DNA from: Clostridium neonatale
GTDB taxonomy: Bacteria; Bacillota; Clostridia; Clostridiales; Clostridiaceae
Direction of reading: 5' to 3'
DNA: 64,000 bases
Assembly (NCBI RefSeq): GCF_001458595.1
Contig: NZ_LN890327.1
Span: 53,937-117,936 of the forward strand
The position numbers were made by a program, and so were the translations under genes. Below the pieces are notes generated by a model. That model saw only the letters and a program-made list of their open reading frames with translations. It was not told where the DNA came from and made no database searches. This document shows positions 38,914 through 47,381 of this stretch, in pieces. Each line of letters starts with the position of its first letter. Positions within the stretch are counted from its first letter, which is position 1.

Positions 38914-39930
38914 ATGGGGGTAGTATGTAAAGTTAAAGAAGAAAATCTAAAATATGCAGTAGATAAAATTAACTATTGGTATAGAAAGAATATAAAGTAT
39001 CTAACTATAATTACAGTTCCATTTAATACTTCATGTATTTTTTGTGATATTATAAATACAATTTCAAATAGTAATAAAAAAATATTATATGTTTGGGGAA
39101 AAGGTGTTGAGAATAGGGAACTAATAGCAGCAATTAGAGAAAAAAACTCAACAATAACTCATTCTTTTATTGAAAGAGGTAGTAGTTCATCTGATATTAC
39201 ATTTATTAACTATAAAAATATAGCATATATAGAAGGCGAATATGAATTAGTTATCTTTGACGATATAACATACTTTTCTAATTTAAATGGAACTATAATA
39301 AGAGAATTGTTAGAATTTTGCAGTAACATGGGAAATAAGATTATAGCTTACTGCATAGAAAAGATATCTCTTATAGGTGAGAAAATTGAATTAGCTGCTT
39401 ATAACTATGAACAACCATTTGTTGAACCAAGGATAATAACTACAAGGATAAATTTAAATACAGATATACCATATACATTATATGATTATTTAAAATGGTT
39501 CAAAGATAGTAAACATAAGGTTGCGATTTATGTTCCAGATAAGGAAAAACTTGATTCTGTATATGAATATTTTATAAAAAAATTAAAAATAAAAGATGTT
39601 AAGATAATAAAAGCTAATAAAATAGAAGAAATAAAAAAGTGTGAGAGAGTATCAAAAATTAAGGATAAGGCAATATTCATAATAACAAATAAGATAGAGG
39701 AGTTACTTGAATACTGCTATATGGATGATGCTGTTGTTTTATTTAGTGAAGATCAAAAATATACATACAAGAAGATCTTATATATATGTGGACAAATGAG
39801 AAGTGTCAATCTTACTTTACCAGAGGTTTTGCTTGTGTGTAATGAAGTTTCTGAAGATATTGAGAAAGCGAAAGATATGGCAAGAGATTTCAATAAAAAA
39901 GTATGGGAAAAGAAATTGAGAGAATTATAA
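38914..39930 (+). CDS. ComFA-like protein lacking Walker A
   Basis: A 338-residue protein directly before comFC, the place of comFA in competence operons. Its layout recalls the two RecA-like halves of ComFA: VIFDDITYF resembles a DEAD-type Walker B, and the C-terminal part (KKILYICGQMRS, LPEVLLVCNEVSEDIEKAKDMARDFNKKVW) resembles the end of ComFA. There is no GxGKT P-loop anywhere and no cysteine zinc finger at the N terminus, so helicase activity is doubtful. The ribosome site is GGAAGGAG. I assign it by position and weak similarity. It may be a degenerate or repurposed ComFA. Confidence 0.55.
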   Translation: MGVVCKVKEENLKYAVDKINYWYRKNIKYLTIITVPFNTSCIFCDIINTISNSNKKILYVWGKGVENRELIAAIREKNSTITHSFIERGSSSSDITFINYKNIAYIEGEYELVIFDDITYFSNLNGTIIRELLEFCSNMGNKIIAYCIEKISLIGEKIELAAYNYEQPFVEPRIITTRINLNTDIPYTLYDYLKWFKDSKHKVAIYVPDKEKLDSVYEYFIKKLKIKDVKIIKANKIEEIKKCERVSKIKDKAIFIITNKIEELLEYCYMDDAVVLFSEDQKYTYKKILYICGQMRSVNLTLPEVLLVCNEVSEDIEKAKDMARDFNKKVWEKKLREL

Positions 39931-40598
39931 AAAAATCTAAAATGCATATTAAATTAATTCGAAAAATGGTAAATGTATTTTTAGAATCCTTATTAGAATT
40001 AATATATCCAAGTGAAAATTATTGTATAATATGTAAAGCAGAAGATTGTCATAAGATATGCTTATCATGTTTAAAAAGCATTAAGAAAATTAATATAATA
40101 GATTCAGATATAAGTAGTTATGGATATTATGGCGGTGTTTTGAAGCAGCTGATATTAAATTTAAAATACAAAAAGGATTTTTCAGCTGGCGATATACTAT
40201 CGGATTTTCTATCAGATTATATTAAAGATAATATAGAATATGATAATTACATGTTGTCCTATATTCCACTTTCGAAGAAATCCAAGAAGAAAAGAGGATT
40301 TAATCAGTGTGAATATATAGCAAAAAAAGTATCTGAGAAGCTAAATATAGAAGCTGTTGAAATTTTAATCAAGTACAAAGATACAGCAGAACAAAAGACG
40401 CTTAATAAGCATGAACGTAGTGAAAATATAAAGGGCGCATTTAAAGTAAAGAAAGGAATTAATGTGATTGACTGTAATATTATACTTATAGATGATGTAA
40501 CCACTACTGGAAGCACAATGATTGAGGCTTATAAAATACTACAAGAAAATTCGGCAAAAAGTATAAAACTCTTGACCTTAGCTAAAAGTGCTATATAA
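39903..40598 (+). CDS. comFC: ComFC-family phosphoribosyltransferase-like protein
   Basis: A protein of up to 231 residues. The N-terminal zinc motif C-x-x-C...C-x-x-C (CIICKAEDCHKICLSC, residues ~41-56) is followed by a PRTase domain with YIPLSKKSKKKRGFNQ and the PRPP loop ILIDDVTTTGSTM. ComFC/GntX proteins act in DNA uptake or ssDNA handling. The start is uncertain: ATGs at 39903 (overlapping the previous gene by 28 bases), 39942 and 39966 all lack a strong ribosome site, and family alignment would favour a start near 39942-39966. Its 3' end carries the promoter of the RNA at 40606. Confidence 0.85.
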   Translation: MGKEIERIIKKSKMHIKLIRKMVNVFLESLLELIYPSENYCIICKAEDCHKICLSCLKSIKKINIIDSDISSYGYYGGVLKQLILNLKYKKDFSAGDILSDFLSDYIKDNIEYDNYMLSYIPLSKKSKKKRGFNQCEYIAKKVSEKLNIEAVEILIKYKDTAEQKTLNKHERSENIKGAFKVKKGINVIDCNIILIDDVTTTGSTMIEAYKILQENSAKSIKLLTLAKSAI

Positions 40599-40599
40599 T
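40572..40599 (+). promoter_or_regulatory. Promoter of the raiA-type RNA, inside the end of comFC
   Basis: TTGACC (40572-40577), a 16-base spacer and a perfect TATAAT (40594-40599), which overlaps the comFC stop. The RNA's first paired base (40606) lies 7 bases after the -10 box, exactly where transcription should start. Confidence 0.75.
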
Positions 40600-40605
40600 A
40601 ATAAT

Positions 40606-40825
40606 GTAAAGCTAGGTTTGTGGTTGAAAGTCGATGCTAGTCGCAGGCAAAACGATCCACGTAATTTAGGTAAAATACCTAAGGAGCATGGTGCGGTATA
40701 GAAGTAAGTCCTGCCAACTTTTATGTTGAGAGGGTTAGTAGTGAGGAATTAATTTTTAGTAGCAAAAGCTCCAGCAGGCGAGTGTGGGGTCAAAAACCAG
40801 GTCAACTAGCTTTACTTTATTTTTA
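40606..40825 (+). ncRNA. raiA RNA: Structured RNA upstream of hpf, raiA motif
   Basis: A ~210-nt non-coding RNA between comFC and hpf. The ends pair perfectly as a 10-bp closing helix: GTAAAGCTAG (40606-40615) with CTAGCTTTAC (40806-40815), followed by TTTATTTTTAG as a likely 3' end. An internal hairpin is TTAGGT-AAAAT-ACCTAA (40666-40682). Base composition is clearly richer in G than the surrounding gaps, and there is no open frame. Established knowledge: the raiA motif is a widespread conserved structured RNA found upstream of raiA/hpf genes in Firmicutes and Actinobacteria. The identification rests on position, size and closed structure; I could not run a covariance model. Confidence 0.82.
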
Positions 40826-40857
40826 GAATAAATTATCTGAATTTACTGAAAATTCTC

Positions 40858-40886
40858 TTGTTTACTTTAGAAAAGAGTGGTAAAAT
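40858..40886 (+). promoter_or_regulatory. Promoter of hpf
   Basis: TTGTTT (40858-40863), a 17-base spacer and TAAAAT (40881-40886). It is separate from the RNA promoter, so hpf need not depend on read-through from the raiA RNA. Confidence 0.5.
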
Positions 40887-40972
40887 ATATTTAAGTTAAC
40901 AAGTTAAATATATTTTAAAATTTAAAATATACTTTTAACAAACTTTTTTCATATTAGAGAGGGGCTGAATTT

Positions 40973-41506
40973 ATGAAAGTCACAGTTATAGCAAAAAATA
41001 TTGAGTTAACAGCTGCATTAAAGGAGATAGTTGAAAAGAAAATAAGTAAACTTGGAAAATATTTTGATTCTAATGTGGATGCGAGAGCTACATTAAGTGT
41101 TCAAAAGAATAGACATATAATAGAAGTTACTATACCTTTTAATGGAATAATTCTAAGAGGAGAAGAAGCAACCTCAGATATGTATAAGTCTCTAGATTTA
41201 GTTGAAGAAAAGTTAGAAAGACAAATAAGAAAGCAAAAAACAAGATTAGCAAGAAGAAATAATGGTTCATTTAAGTTTGCAGAACTAAATGATCCAGCTA
41301 GTAAGATTAATGAAGAAGACGAAGGAAAGTTAGTAAAAGTTAAAAAATTTGGGGTAAAACCAATGAATTCAGAAGAGGCAATACTTCAAATGGATCTATT
41401 AGGACATAACTTCTTTGTATTCCAAGATGCAGATACCAGTAAAGTCAATGTTGTATATAAAAGAAAAGATGGAGATTATGGTTTATTAGAACCGGAATTT
41501 ATATAA
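40973..41506 (+). CDS. hpf: Ribosome hibernation promoting factor, long form
   Basis: A 177-residue long HPF (RaiA family). The N-terminal domain (1-~100: KVTVIAKNIELTAALKEIVEKKI..., RGEEATSDMYKSLDLVEEKLERQIRK) occupies the decoding centre of the 30S subunit. The C-terminal domain (~120-177: EEAILQMDLLGHNFFVFQDADTSKVNVVYKRKDGDYGLLEP) dimerises to form 100S ribosomes in slow growth. GAGAGGGGCTGA precedes the ATG. It lies downstream of the raiA-type RNA. Confidence 0.95.
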   Translation: MKVTVIAKNIELTAALKEIVEKKISKLGKYFDSNVDARATLSVQKNRHIIEVTIPFNGIILRGEEATSDMYKSLDLVEEKLERQIRKQKTRLARRNNGSFKFAELNDPASKINEEDEGKLVKVKKFGVKPMNSEEAILQMDLLGHNFFVFQDADTSKVNVVYKRKDGDYGLLEPEFI

Positions 41507-41515
41507 TGTAAATGT

Positions 41516-41546
41516 AGTCTATCCTAGGAGTTAGGATAGACTTTTT
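41516..41546 (+). terminator. hpf terminator
   Basis: AGTCTATCCTA (41516-41526) pairs with TAGGATAGACT (41532-41542), 5-nt loop, then TTTTATG. Confidence 0.85.
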
Positions 41547-41751
41547 ATGTTTTACAAATAAAAATTATTATAATATTAAAAATAAATTACTATAATATAT
41601 GAAATTTTTAAAATAAGATTAAAACTGTCACAATATATACATAATTTTAATGTAACATTAAAATAAGGACTAAAATAACAATTTGATTATTGTATATTAT
41701 TAAGAATATTTTAATAATAAGATATATTTAATATAAAAATGTATACTTTTA

Positions 41752-41781
41752 TTGAAACTTATGTAATCTAAATGGTATAAT
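41752..41781 (+). promoter_or_regulatory. secA promoter
   Basis: TTGAAA (41752-41757), an 18-base spacer and TATAAT (41776-41781) precede the secA ATG by 70 bases. The rest of the gap 41547-41750 is AT-rich and shows nothing else. Confidence 0.6.
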
Positions 41782-41850
41782 TTAAGAATGCGTAAGTTAT
41801 ATAAAGCTTTTTTTAATGCAAAATATATATAATTTTGAAAGGATGACATT

Positions 41851-44505
41851 ATGGGATTTTTAGAAGCCGTATTTGGAACATATAGTGATAGGGAAGTAAA
41901 AAGATTACAACCTATTATCAAAAAAATAAATAGTTTAGAGGAATCTATTAAGAGTCTTTCAGATGATGAATTAAAAGCAAAAACTGATGAATTCAAGGAA
42001 AGATTAAGCAATGGAGAAACTTTAGATGATATTTTACCAGAAGCTTTTGCAGTTGTTAGAGAAGGATCTGTCAGAGTTTTAGGAATGAGACATTATGATG
42101 AACAGCTTATGGGTGGTATCGTACTTCACCAAGGAAGAATATCAGAAATGAAAACAGGTGAAGGTAAAACATTAGTTGCTACGGCGCCAGTATACTTAAA
42201 TGCATTAAGCGGTGAAGGTGTTCATGTAGTAACAGTAAATGATTATCTTGCTAAAAGAGATGCTGAGCAGATGGGAGAGCTATATGGTTTCTTGGGTTTA
42301 AAGACTGGGGTTATTGTTCATGAATTAAATAATGAGCAAAGAAGAGAATCATATGCAGCTGATATAACATATGGAACAAATAATGAATTTGGTTTTGACT
42401 ACTTAAGAGATAACATGGTTGTATATAAAAATGATAGGGTACAAAGACCATTAAATTTTGCAGTTGTTGATGAAGTTGACTCAATCTTAATTGATGAAGC
42501 TAGAACCCCACTTATAATCTCAGGTCAAGGAGATAAATCTACAGAGTTCTATAAAGTTGCGGATTTCTTTGCAAAAAAATTAAAGGAAGAAGTTGACTTT
42601 ACTAAAGATGAAAAAGCTAATGCAGTTATGTTAACTGAGGAAGGTGTAAAGAAAGCAGAAAAAACATTTAATGTAGAAAACTATGCTGATGCTGAAAACT
42701 TAGAATTACAACACTATGTAACTCAAGCATTGAAAGCAAACTTTTCAATGAGAAGAGACAAAGATTACATGGTTAAAGATGGAGAAGTAATCATTGTTGA
42801 TGAATTTACAGGAAGACTTATGGAAGGTAGAAGATATTCAGACGGTCTTCATCAAGCAATTGAAGCTAAGGAAAATGTTAAAATAGCTAGAGAATCAAAG
42901 ACATTAGCTACAATAACATTCCAAAATTATTTCAGAATGTATAAAAAGCTATCTGGTATGACTGGTACTGCATTAACAGAAGAAAATGAATTTAGAGAAA
43001 TATATGGATTAGATGTTATTGTGATTCCAACACACAAACCAATAGCAAGAAAAGATAATCCAGATTTAGTCTTTAGTACTGAACTTGGAAAGTTTAATGC
43101 TGTTGCTTCTGAAATAGAGAAAGCATATGAAAAAGGTCAGCCAGTGTTAGTTGGTACAGTAAGTATTGAAAAGTCAGAATTTCTTTCAAGTCTACTTAAG
43201 AAAAATGGAGTGCCACATCAGGTTTTAAATGCAAAATATCATGAACAAGAGGCAGAGATTATAAGTCATGCTGGTGAAAAAGGTATGGTTACTATAGCTA
43301 CTAATATGGCTGGTAGAGGTACTGATATTAAGCTTGGAGAAGGTGTAGTAGAGCTTGGCGGACTTAAAATAATTGGTACTGAAAGACATGAATCAAGAAG
43401 AATAGATAACCAATTAAGAGGACGTTCTGGTAGACAAGGAGATCCAGGTGAATCAACATTCTTTATTTCACTTGAAGATGATTTAATGAGAATATTTGGT
43501 TCAGAAAAGATCCAAGGTGTTGTTGAAAAATTAGGACTTCAAGAAGACGAAGCTATTGAAAGCAAAATGGTTAGTAAGGCCATAGAAAATGCTCAAAAGA
43601 AAGTTGAAGGTAATAACTTTGATATAAGAAAGACATTATTAGGTTATGATGACGTAATGAATATTCAAAGAGAAGTTATATACAAGCAAAGATCGGAAGT
43701 TCTTGAAGGTGAAGATATAAAAGATGAAATACTAAGCATGACTAAAGATATTATAAGTGATGCAGTTAATCTTCATATAACAAATGATGCAGAGGATTAT
43801 AGAGAACAATTCTTACATTTGATGGTTTATTTACAAGACATATGTATTCCAGCGAATACAGTTAATTTAGCTGAAATGGAAAATATGTCAAATGAAGAAA
43901 TAACTGAAAAATTCTATGAAGCTGCAGTTAAATTCTATGAAGCAAAAGAAGAAGAATTTACTTCAGAAAGATTAAGAGAAATTGAAAGAGTTATTCTTTT
44001 AAAATGTGTTGATAGCAAATGGATGAATCATATTGACAGTATGGATCATTTAAAGCAAGGCATTGGTCTTCAATCATTCAAACAAGTTAATCCAGTTGAA
44101 GCATACCAAATGGAAGGTAGTGAAATGTTTGATGAGATGATTAAATCAATCAAAGAAGAGACTGTTAAATTATTATTCCACGTTAAAATAGAAAGAGCAC
44201 CAGAAGAAAGAACAAGAGTTGCTAAAGAAACGGCTGCTGTTCATGAAGGTCCTGTAGCAGGTCCAAGTGGAAGAGTGGTAGTAAGACAAGGAGCTCCAGG
44301 TGCAGTTTCAGCAGGACCAGGACCAGCACCAGGAAGAATGGCAGGACCAGGTGGTGGAAATCCAGGAATGGCATCTCAAAATGGACCAGGTGGAGAAAAA
44401 GCTCCAGCTGAACCTATAAGAAATGAAGATAAACATGGAAGAAATGAACCTTGCCCATGTGGAAGTGGTAAGAAATATAAAAATTGTTGTGGAAGAGAAG
44501 TTTAG
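41851..44505 (+). CDS. secA: Protein translocase ATPase SecA
   Basis: An 884-residue motor that drives preproteins through SecYEG. The first nucleotide-binding domain has [17 protein letters not shown] (Walker A, ~residues 100-110) and [17 protein letters not shown]; motif [14 protein letters not shown] and [11 protein letters not shown] follow in domain 2. The C-terminal zinc tail is [13 protein letters not shown]. It is longer than the usual ~835-840 residues because a Gly/Pro/Ala-rich linker of about 60 residues (~800-860) precedes the zinc tail. GAAAGGATG precedes the ATG. Confidence 0.97.
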   Translation: MGFLEAVFGTYSDREVKRLQPIIKKINSLEESIKSLSDDELKAKTDEFKERLSNGETLDDILPEAFAVVREGSVRVLGMRHYDEQLMGGIVLHQGRISEMKTGEGKTLVATAPVYLNALSGEGVHVVTVNDYLAKRDAEQMGELYGFLGLKTGVIVHELNNEQRRESYAADITYGTNNEFGFDYLRDNMVVYKNDRVQRPLNFAVVDEVDSILIDEARTPLIISGQGDKSTEFYKVADFFAKKLKEEVDFTKDEKANAVMLTEEGVKKAEKTFNVENYADAENLELQHYVTQALKANFSMRRDKDYMVKDGEVIIVDEFTGRLMEGRRYSDGLHQAIEAKENVKIARESKTLATITFQNYFRMYKKLSGMTGTALTEENEFREIYGLDVIVIPTHKPIARKDNPDLVFSTELGKFNAVASEIEKAYEKGQPVLVGTVSIEKSEFLSSLLKKNGVPHQVLNAKYHEQEAEIISHAGEKGMVTIATNMAGRGTDIKLGEGVVELGGLKIIGTERHESRRIDNQLRGRSGRQGDPGESTFFISLEDDLMRIFGSEKIQGVVEKLGLQEDEAIESKMVSKAIENAQKKVEGNNFDIRKTLLGYDDVMNIQREVIYKQRSEVLEGEDIKDEILSMTKDIISDAVNLHITNDAEDYREQFLHLMVYLQDICIPANTVNLAEMENMSNEEITEKFYEAAVKFYEAKEEEFTSERLREIERVILLKCVDSKWMNHIDSMDHLKQGIGLQSFKQVNPVEAYQMEGSEMFDEMIKSIKEETVKLLFHVKIERAPEERTRVAKETAAVHEGPVAGPSGRVVVRQGAPGAVSAGPGPAPGRMAGPGGGNPGMASQNGPGGEKAPAEPIRNEDKHGRNEPCPCGSGKKYKNCCGREV

Positions 44506-44507
44506 AC

Positions 44508-44700
44508 AATTCATAATGTACACTGCACAATCCACAATTTAGGATGAAATTCTTATAGAATTTCTAGAAGTTTATTTACAAAGAAATCTCCTTTTAAAAA
44601 AGGAGATTTCTTTATAAAATTTCTAATATAATTTATATAAAAAAACAATACTATTATTAATCGTGAATTGTGAATCGTGAATCATGAATTGTGAATTGAA
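44508..44700. repeat. Imperfect inverted repeats around the secA terminator
   Basis: The left arm (about 44508-44545: ACAATTCATAATGTAC, CACAATCCACAATT) and right arm (44660-44699: repeats of CGTGAAT/TTGTGAAT) are imperfect inverse copies. Between them lies a strong terminator: AAAGAAATCTCCTTTT (44580-44595) with AAAAGGAGATTTCTTT (44598-44613). The right arm itself is a short tandem of GTGAAT(T/C) units. It resembles the clostridial intergenic repeats seen elsewhere in this window. Confidence 0.55.
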
Positions 44701-44715
44701 AAAGGGGTGGTATAG

Positions 44716-45817
44716 ATGAATATTGAATTAGAAAAAGAATTATTAAAACTTCCTAATATAAAAAAATCTATAGAGGAAATGGGGGCTTCACTTTGACAAA
44801 AATAGTCTTGAAAGAAAAATTCATGAACTAGAATGTCAAATGCAAGAGCCAAACTTCTGGAATGATTCTAAAAGAGCAGAAGAAGTTACTAAGGAAAGTA
44901 AAGCATTAAAAGATAAAATAACAAATTTTGAAAGCTTGAAAAGTAAGATAGAGGATATTGATGTATTAAAAGAAATGGCAGAAGAGGGCGATGAAGATTC
45001 TGCTTTAGAAATAATAGAAACAATAAAATTTTTAGAAAAAGAAATTGAAGAATATAATATTAAGGTTTTATTATCTGGAGAATATGATAAAAATAATGCA
45101 ATACTAACACTTCATGTAGGTGTTGGTGGAACAGATGCAAATGATTGGACTGAAATGCTTCTTAGAATGTACACTAGATGGTGTGAGAAACATGGATATT
45201 CAGTTGAAACAATAGAGCTATTACCAGGAGATGAGGCTGGAATAAAGAGTGCTACCTTGAAGGTAACCGGTGAATATGCGTATGGATATTTGAAGGCTGA
45301 AAAAGGAATACACAGGTTAGTAAGGATTTCGCCTTTTAATGCTAATGGTAAGAGGCAAACCTCTTTTGCATCTATGGAAGTATTGCCAGAATTAACAAAG
45401 GAACAAGACATAGAAATAAGACCAGAAGATTTGCAGATAGATACGTATAGAGCTTCTGGAGCTGGTGGACAGCATATAAATAAAACTGAATCTGCAGTTA
45501 GAATAACTCATATTCCAACAGGATTAGTAGTTCAATGCCAAAATGAAAGAAGTCAGTTTGCAAATAAAGACACAGCCATGGAAATGCTAAAATCTAAGCT
45601 TGTTGAGTTAAAGGAAAGAGCTCATAAAGAGAAGATAGAAGACTTAACCGGTGAGCTTAAAGATATGGGATGGGGAAGTCAGATAAGATCATATGTATTC
45701 CATCCATATAGTATGGTTAAGGATCACAGAACCAATATTGAAACATCCAATGTTAATGCTGTAATGGATGGAGAATTAGATATGTTTATAAACGGTTTTT
45801 TAAATTATCAAGATTAA
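44716..45817 (+). CDS. prfB: Peptide chain release factor 2, with programmed +1 frameshift
   Basis: A 366-residue RF2, which recognises UAA and UGA. Translation starts at ATG 44716 (after GGGGTGG), reads 26 codons and meets an in-frame TGA at 44794-44796. Slipping +1 at CTT-T-GAC continues as D-K-N-S-L-E-R-K and on to 45817. The RF2 codon-reading motif S-P-F (VRISPFNANG) and the hydrolysis motif GGQ (RASGAGGQHINKTES) are present. The shift is the family's autoregulation: scarce RF2 slows termination at UGA and favours slippage. Annotating only the downstream frame (from 44840) would lose about 41 residues. Confidence 0.96.
44781..44797 (+). promoter_or_regulatory. prfB recoding site
   Basis: GGGGG (44781-44785) acts as an internal Shine-Dalgarno-like element 5 bases before the slip codon CTT (44791-44793), followed by the stop TGA and C. 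Weak termination context UGAC and CUU-U slippage match the classic RF2 site; the G-run is slightly farther from CTT than the 3 bases in E. coli. Confidence 0.9.
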
Positions 45818-45839
45818 TAAATTAAATTTAGTTTATATT

Positions 45840-45884
45840 AGACAAAACATTGTAGTTTTTTACTAAGATGTTTTGTCTATTTTT
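45840..45884 (+). terminator. prfB terminator
   Basis: AGACAAAACAT (45840-45850) pairs with ATGTTTTGTCT (45868-45878), then ATTTTTAT. The remainder of the gap to 46020 is AT-rich without visible features. Confidence 0.87.
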
Positions 45885-46020
45885 ATGATTAATTAAATTA
45901 GTAATAGGAGTATTTAATTAAAGAAATTATCATAAACAATATAACAATGAATTTAAGAGAAAAACAAAGAAATAGTTACTTTTATAAAGATATTTTATTA
46001 AAATAAGGTTATACAATAAA

Positions 46021-46078
46021 AGGTCAAAGATAGTCAAAGAAAAATGTTTTTGACCTTCTCTGACCTTTAAGTTATAAT
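46021..46078 (+). promoter_or_regulatory. Heat-shock promoter with two CtsR operators
   Basis: A direct-repeat CtsR box AGGTCAAAGATAGTCAAA (46021-46038) matches the heptad consensus RGTCAAA-N3-RGTCAAA. A second box in the opposite orientation is TTTGACCTTCTCTGACC (46049-46065), one mismatch. The promoter is TTGACC (46050-46055), 17 bases, TATAAT (46073-46078), so the -35 lies within the second operator. Repression by CtsR dimers and release on heat shock is the expected control. Confidence 0.85.
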
Positions 46079-46172
46079 AAACTTGTAATTAAGGAAGAGA
46101 TAAAAGAAATTAAATAAATCCTTAATTAAAAACAATTTTAATATAAGATTTAAATTTAAGGAGGTCGTTTTT

Positions 46173-46610
46173 ATGTATGGATTAATACCATTTAAAACAA
46201 ATAATTTACAGGAGAGAGGCTCTACATTTGATAATTTATTTAGCGATTTCTTTAATGATGATTTTATAGCACCATTAAATAAAGAGATTAGTAAATTTAA
46301 TACAGATATAAAAGAGAATGAAAATGAATATGTAGTAATAGCAGAACTTTCAGGAGTTAAAAAAGAAGATATAAATGTTGAGTTCAAAAATGATCAATTA
46401 GTAATTTCGGCAAAAAGACAAGAATGTAAAGACGAAAGCAAAGAAGACTATATAAGAAAAGAAAGATGTTATGGAGAATTTCAAAGATCTTTTAGATTTG
46501 TAGATGTAGATAATAAAAATATAAGTGCTAAGTTTGAAAATGGAGAATTAAAAGTAACAGTACCTAAGAAAATAAAGGAAAAAGAAGCATCTAAAATCTC
46601 TATTCAATAG
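46173..46610 (+). CDS. hsp20: Small heat shock protein Hsp20, first copy
   Basis: A 145-residue alpha-crystallin-type chaperone. The N-terminal arm (LIPFKTNNLQ, FDNLFSDFFNDDF) leads to the crystallin domain (~45-130) with VVIAELSGVKKEDINVEF and FENGELKVTVPKK, ending in an I-x-I motif (ISIQ). These proteins hold unfolding proteins for refolding. GGAGGTC precedes the ATG. It is first in a CtsR-type heat-shock operon with a close paralogue. Confidence 0.93.
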   Translation: MYGLIPFKTNNLQERGSTFDNLFSDFFNDDFIAPLNKEISKFNTDIKENENEYVVIAELSGVKKEDINVEFKNDQLVISAKRQECKDESKEDYIRKERCYGEFQRSFRFVDVDNKNISAKFENGELKVTVPKKIKEKEASKISIQ

Positions 46611-46664
46611 TTGATTATTAAAATTTCATAATTAATAAATGTTATATTTGAGGAGGTCATTTTT

Positions 46665-47108
46665 ATGTTTGGATTAGTACCATTTAGAACTAGTAAATTA
46701 AATGGAAGAGGTGATGTCTTCCAAGATTTCTTGAGTGATTTTTTCAATGATGATTTCTTTACATCATTAAATACTATTAATTTAAATCAATTCAATGTAG
46801 ATGTAAGAGAGACGCAAAATGAATATTTAGTAAGTGCTGAATTACCAGGCGTTAAAAAGGAAAATATAAATCTTGACTTTAGAGATAATGAATTAATTAT
46901 TTCAGCTAAAAGAGAAGAGTTCCATGATTCTAATAAAGATAATTACGTCAGAAGAGAAAGAAGTTATGGAGAATTTTCAAGAGCATTGAATTTCAGCAAT
47001 GTAGACAAGAAAAATATAGCAGCTAAATTTGAAAATGGAGAACTTAAGATTATTTTACCTAAAGAAATCAAAGGTCAACAGGATAGTTCAAAAATATTCA
47101 TTCAGTAA
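46665..47108 (+). CDS. hsp20: Small heat shock protein Hsp20, second copy
   Basis: A 147-residue paralogue of the preceding gene: the same start (FGLVPFRTSKLN), the same DFLSDFFNDDFF arm, crystallin motif VSAELPGVKKENINLDF and end FIQ. It uses the same GAGGAGGTCATTTTT leader as the first copy, which suggests a tandem duplication that copied the ribosome site. No separate promoter or CtsR box lies in the 54-base gap, so it is co-transcribed. Confidence 0.93.
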   Translation: MFGLVPFRTSKLNGRGDVFQDFLSDFFNDDFFTSLNTINLNQFNVDVRETQNEYLVSAELPGVKKENINLDFRDNELIISAKREEFHDSNKDNYVRRERSYGEFSRALNFSNVDKKNIAAKFENGELKIILPKEIKGQQDSSKIFIQ

Positions 47109-47377
47109 GTAAATGACGAAAATTTTAGAGTTTAGTGGAAAAACAAAGAAATTCAATATATGAATAGGCGTAGTATTGTATTAAAAATTTAAGATTTTAA
47201 ATTCTTAGAGAGAGGCTGTTCCAAAATTGTTTGTCCAAAATTTGCTTTTGAGAGCAAACATTTTTGGGTGCAGCCTCTCTCTTAGAATTTTTAGCTTGAA
47301 TTTTCTTACAATCGAGCCTATCATATATTGAATTTCGATTATTATCCACTAAACTCTGATATTATGTTATTTACTTA
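47105..47377. repeat. Near-palindromic ~270-bp element between hsp20 and the M28 peptidase gene
   Basis: The whole gap between convergent genes is a giant imperfect palindrome centred near 47243. Matching arms from outside in: AGTAAGTAAAT / ATTTACTTAT; TTAGAGTTTAGTGGA / TCCACTAAACTCTGA; GAAATTCAATATATGA / TCATATATTGAATTTC; AGAGAGAGGCTG / CAGCCTCTCTCT; and an inner GTTTG...CAAAC. The inner part (47207-47284) is a strong bidirectional terminator-like stem. The full length is far more than a terminator needs and looks like a MITE or fold-back element. Confidence 0.8.
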
Positions 47378-47381
47378 TGTT

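Noticed and set aside
40606..40825. 6S RNA, tmRNA or RNase P RNA
   Set aside because: No tmRNA tag frame or Ala acceptor ends, too short for RNase P, and the position before hpf fits the raiA motif better than 6S RNA.
41700..42011. Minus-strand open frame across the secA start
   Set aside because: It overlaps the secA promoter and N terminus, has no ribosome site and encodes low-complexity sequence.
44840..45817. 325-residue RF2 starting at the internal ATG
   Set aside because: The coding frame continues upstream to the frameshift site at 44794 and joins the true start at 44716.
47105..47377. Complete insertion sequence
   Set aside because: Inverted arms are present, but no transposase frame fits in 270 bases; at most a MITE-type derivative.
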